Shown here piece by piece: positions 32,741 through 33,822 of a stretch of DNA of 33,822 nt; the stretch's first letter is position 1, and every line of letters begins with the position of its first letter. This DNA is from Microcella sp. (GTDB lineage: Bacteria > Actinomycetota > Actinomycetes > Actinomycetales > Microbacteriaceae): the NCBI RefSeq assembly GCF_030645145.1, contig NZ_JAUSMI010000132.1, positions 1 through 33,822 of the forward strand. Reading direction: 5' to 3'. Under the pieces are notes generated by a model. That model ran no database searches, was not told the origin of the DNA, and was given only the letters and a program-made list of their open reading frames with translations. A program made the translations under genes and the position numbers.

Positions 32741-33367
32741 TCAGCGCCCGGGGGCGCCGCCGGTGCCGGAGTCGCCCTCATCGGTCGGCTCAGCGTCGTC
32801 GATCGCATCGACCTCCGCCTGCTCGCGATCGCGGCGGATGCGCAGCGCCAGGGCGATGACGAGCCCGATCGCGGCGATCGGCACGATCGCCCCGGTGTAG
32901 CCGAAGAGGGCGAGCCCGACGAGGGCGGCGACCGCGACGCCGACGACGGCGATGCGCTCCGGCCGCCGGGCGGGGCCCGTCGTCGGGAGGACGCTGATCG
33001 CGGCGACGCCCGCCGCGACGGCCGTGGTGAGGAAGATCGGCAGCGTCAGCGGCTGAGGGACGAGGGCGACCGGCGACGCGATCGCCTCGAGCACGACGAC
33101 CACCGGCCGGACGAGGAGGAGCGCGATCGCCAGCCGCAGCAGCCACGCGGGCTGCGGCGCTCGACCGACGAGCGCGAGCGCCGCGAGCAGCAGCGGGATG
33201 AACCCGAGGAGCGCGATCGCGCTGCCCACGAGGAGCACCCGCAGCGTCGTCACCTGGTCGGCCGGGTCGAGCACGCCCACGGCGAGGAGGAGCGCCGGCC
33301 CCCAGCCGCCGATCGCGGTCATCGCGAGGGCGACGACGGCGAGGACCAGCCCGCGCCGCGCGGTCAT
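32741..33367 (-). CDS. Hypothetical membrane protein (about 208 aa)
   Basis: I do not recognise a family. The protein has about six hydrophobic segments, starting with LVLAVVALAMTAIGGWGPALLLAVGV (read in parts), and ends in a charged Arg/Asp/Glu-rich tail (REQAEVDAIDDAEPTDEGDSG). The start is ATG at 33367, overlapping the stop of the upstream gene (ATGA). The longer open frame upstream codes for an Arg/Ala-rich shadow. It is probably co-transcribed with the next membrane protein and may form a complex with it. Confidence 0.7.
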   Translation of the reverse strand: MTARRGLVLAVVALAMTAIGGWGPALLLAVGVLDPADQVTTLRVLLVGSAIALLGFIPLLLAALALVGRAPQPAWLLRLAIALLLVRPVVVVLEAIASPVALVPQPLTLPIFLTTAVAAGVAAISVLPTTGPARRPERIAVVGVAVAALVGLALFGYTGAIVPIAAIGLVIALALRIRRDREQAEVDAIDDAEPTDEGDSGTGGAPGR

Positions 33368-33822
33368 CGTCGCGCCTCGTGCACGACGGGCCTGCCGCGG
33401 CCCGGGCTGCGGCGCCGCCCTCGGCGCCGCAGCGCGAGGAGCGTCGTGACGACCGCGGCGAAGGCGAGGAGCAGCCCGCCCGTGCTGACGATCACGAGCC
33501 ACCACGCCGTCGCCGCGACGATCGCCACGTGCACGGCGCCTTCCGTCGTCGCTCCGAATCCGAGGCGCGCGAGCGCGCCGGCGAGCAGAGCGACCCCGAT
33601 CGACTGCGCGGCGACGGCCACGAGGAACACCGGCTCGAGCGGTGCGAGGAGCAGGACGAGGGACGCGAGGCCGAGCATCCCGCCCCCGATCGCGAGCCAG
33701 GGGCGCAGGGGCGTGAGAACGCCCCGCAGCATCGCGAGCTGGACGGCGAGCGGGATCGCGGCGAGCGACGCGGCGGCGAAGCCCTGGCCGCCGCCCGCGC
33801 CGTCGGCCCCCGCACCGCCCGC
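33364..33822 (-). CDS. Hypothetical membrane protein, C-terminal part (runs off window)
   Basis: The frame is open from the window end to TGA at 33364 (153 codons), with several hydrophobic segments (PWLAIGGGMLGLASLVLLLAPL, FLVAVAAQSIGVALLAGALA; read in parts) and an Arg-rich C-terminus. ATG at 33732 is the first visible Met, but hydrophobic coding sequence continues in frame before it (QGFAAASLAAIPLAVQLA), so the true start is probably outside. Its stop overlaps the next gene's start. No family was recognised. Confidence 0.65.
   Translation of the reverse strand, partial: AGGAGADGAGGGQGFAAASLAAIPLAVQLAMLRGVLTPLRPWLAIGGGMLGLASLVLLLAPLEPVFLVAVAAQSIGVALLAGALARLGFGATTEGAVHVAIVAATAWWLVIVSTGGLLLAFAAVVTTLLALRRRGRRRSPGRGRPVVHEARR

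Overview
The window is high-GC actinobacterial chromosome. Pervasive G/C at third codon positions, ATGA/GTGA gene overlaps, frequent GTG starts, a sdhCDAB operon with two small membrane anchors, and TANNNT hexamers 6-7 nt before start codons (the leaderless signature) all point to Actinomycetota. Microbacteriaceae is my best inference; no rRNA or other marker is present to prove it.

Layout. (1) 1-3.7 kb, minus strand: the 5' end of a HAD-type phosphatase, a RimJ/RimL-like acetyltransferase, trpS, an exonuclease III-like enzyme, and a YihY/BrkB membrane protein. (2) 3.9-5.3 kb, plus strand: an ECF-type sigma factor fused in one chain to a zinc-finger anti-sigma-like domain, hydrophobic segments and a repetitive tail. 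(3) 5.4-17.6 kb: a catabolic island for unsaturated uronic acid sugars. The minus-strand operon (15.9 down to 5.4 kb) runs solute-binding lipoprotein, two ABC permeases, an unrecognised 923-aa protein, a GH88/GH105-type unsaturated uronyl hydrolase, a 34-codon ORF, KDPG aldolase, KDG kinase, KduI and an IclR regulator. Divergent from it are a second KduI-like gene and kduD. A perfect 9-bp-arm inverted repeat lies between the two transcription units.

(4) 17.7-21.2 kb, minus strand: sdhCDAB (succinate dehydrogenase). (5) 21.3-22.5 kb: a mannose-1-phosphate guanylyltransferase-like gene. (6) 22.7-29.9 kb, plus strand: a nucleoside uptake and salvage operon (BmpA-type lipoprotein, double-domain ATPase, two permeases, cytidine deaminase, thymidine phosphorylase), followed by a convergent nucleoside hydrolase. 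(7) 30.9-32.7 kb: adenosine deaminase overlapping an orphan PTS IIA and IIB pair with no IIC. (8) 32.7-33.8 kb, minus strand: two hypothetical membrane proteins, the second running off the window.

How it fits together. The island encodes a complete route: oligosaccharide import, release of a 4,5-unsaturated uronate by the GH88-type enzyme, KduI isomerisation, KduD reduction to KDG, KdgK phosphorylation, and aldol cleavage to pyruvate and glyceraldehyde-3-phosphate. No recognisable polysaccharide lyase and no transporter ATPase are encoded. The 923-aa cytoplasmic-looking protein sits exactly where a lyase would be expected and is the strongest candidate here for an undescribed activity. The nucleoside region shows a shared CACTGCTCAG-type motif at two internal promoters. 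The orphan IIA/IIB pair beside adenosine deaminase is the second candidate for new biology.
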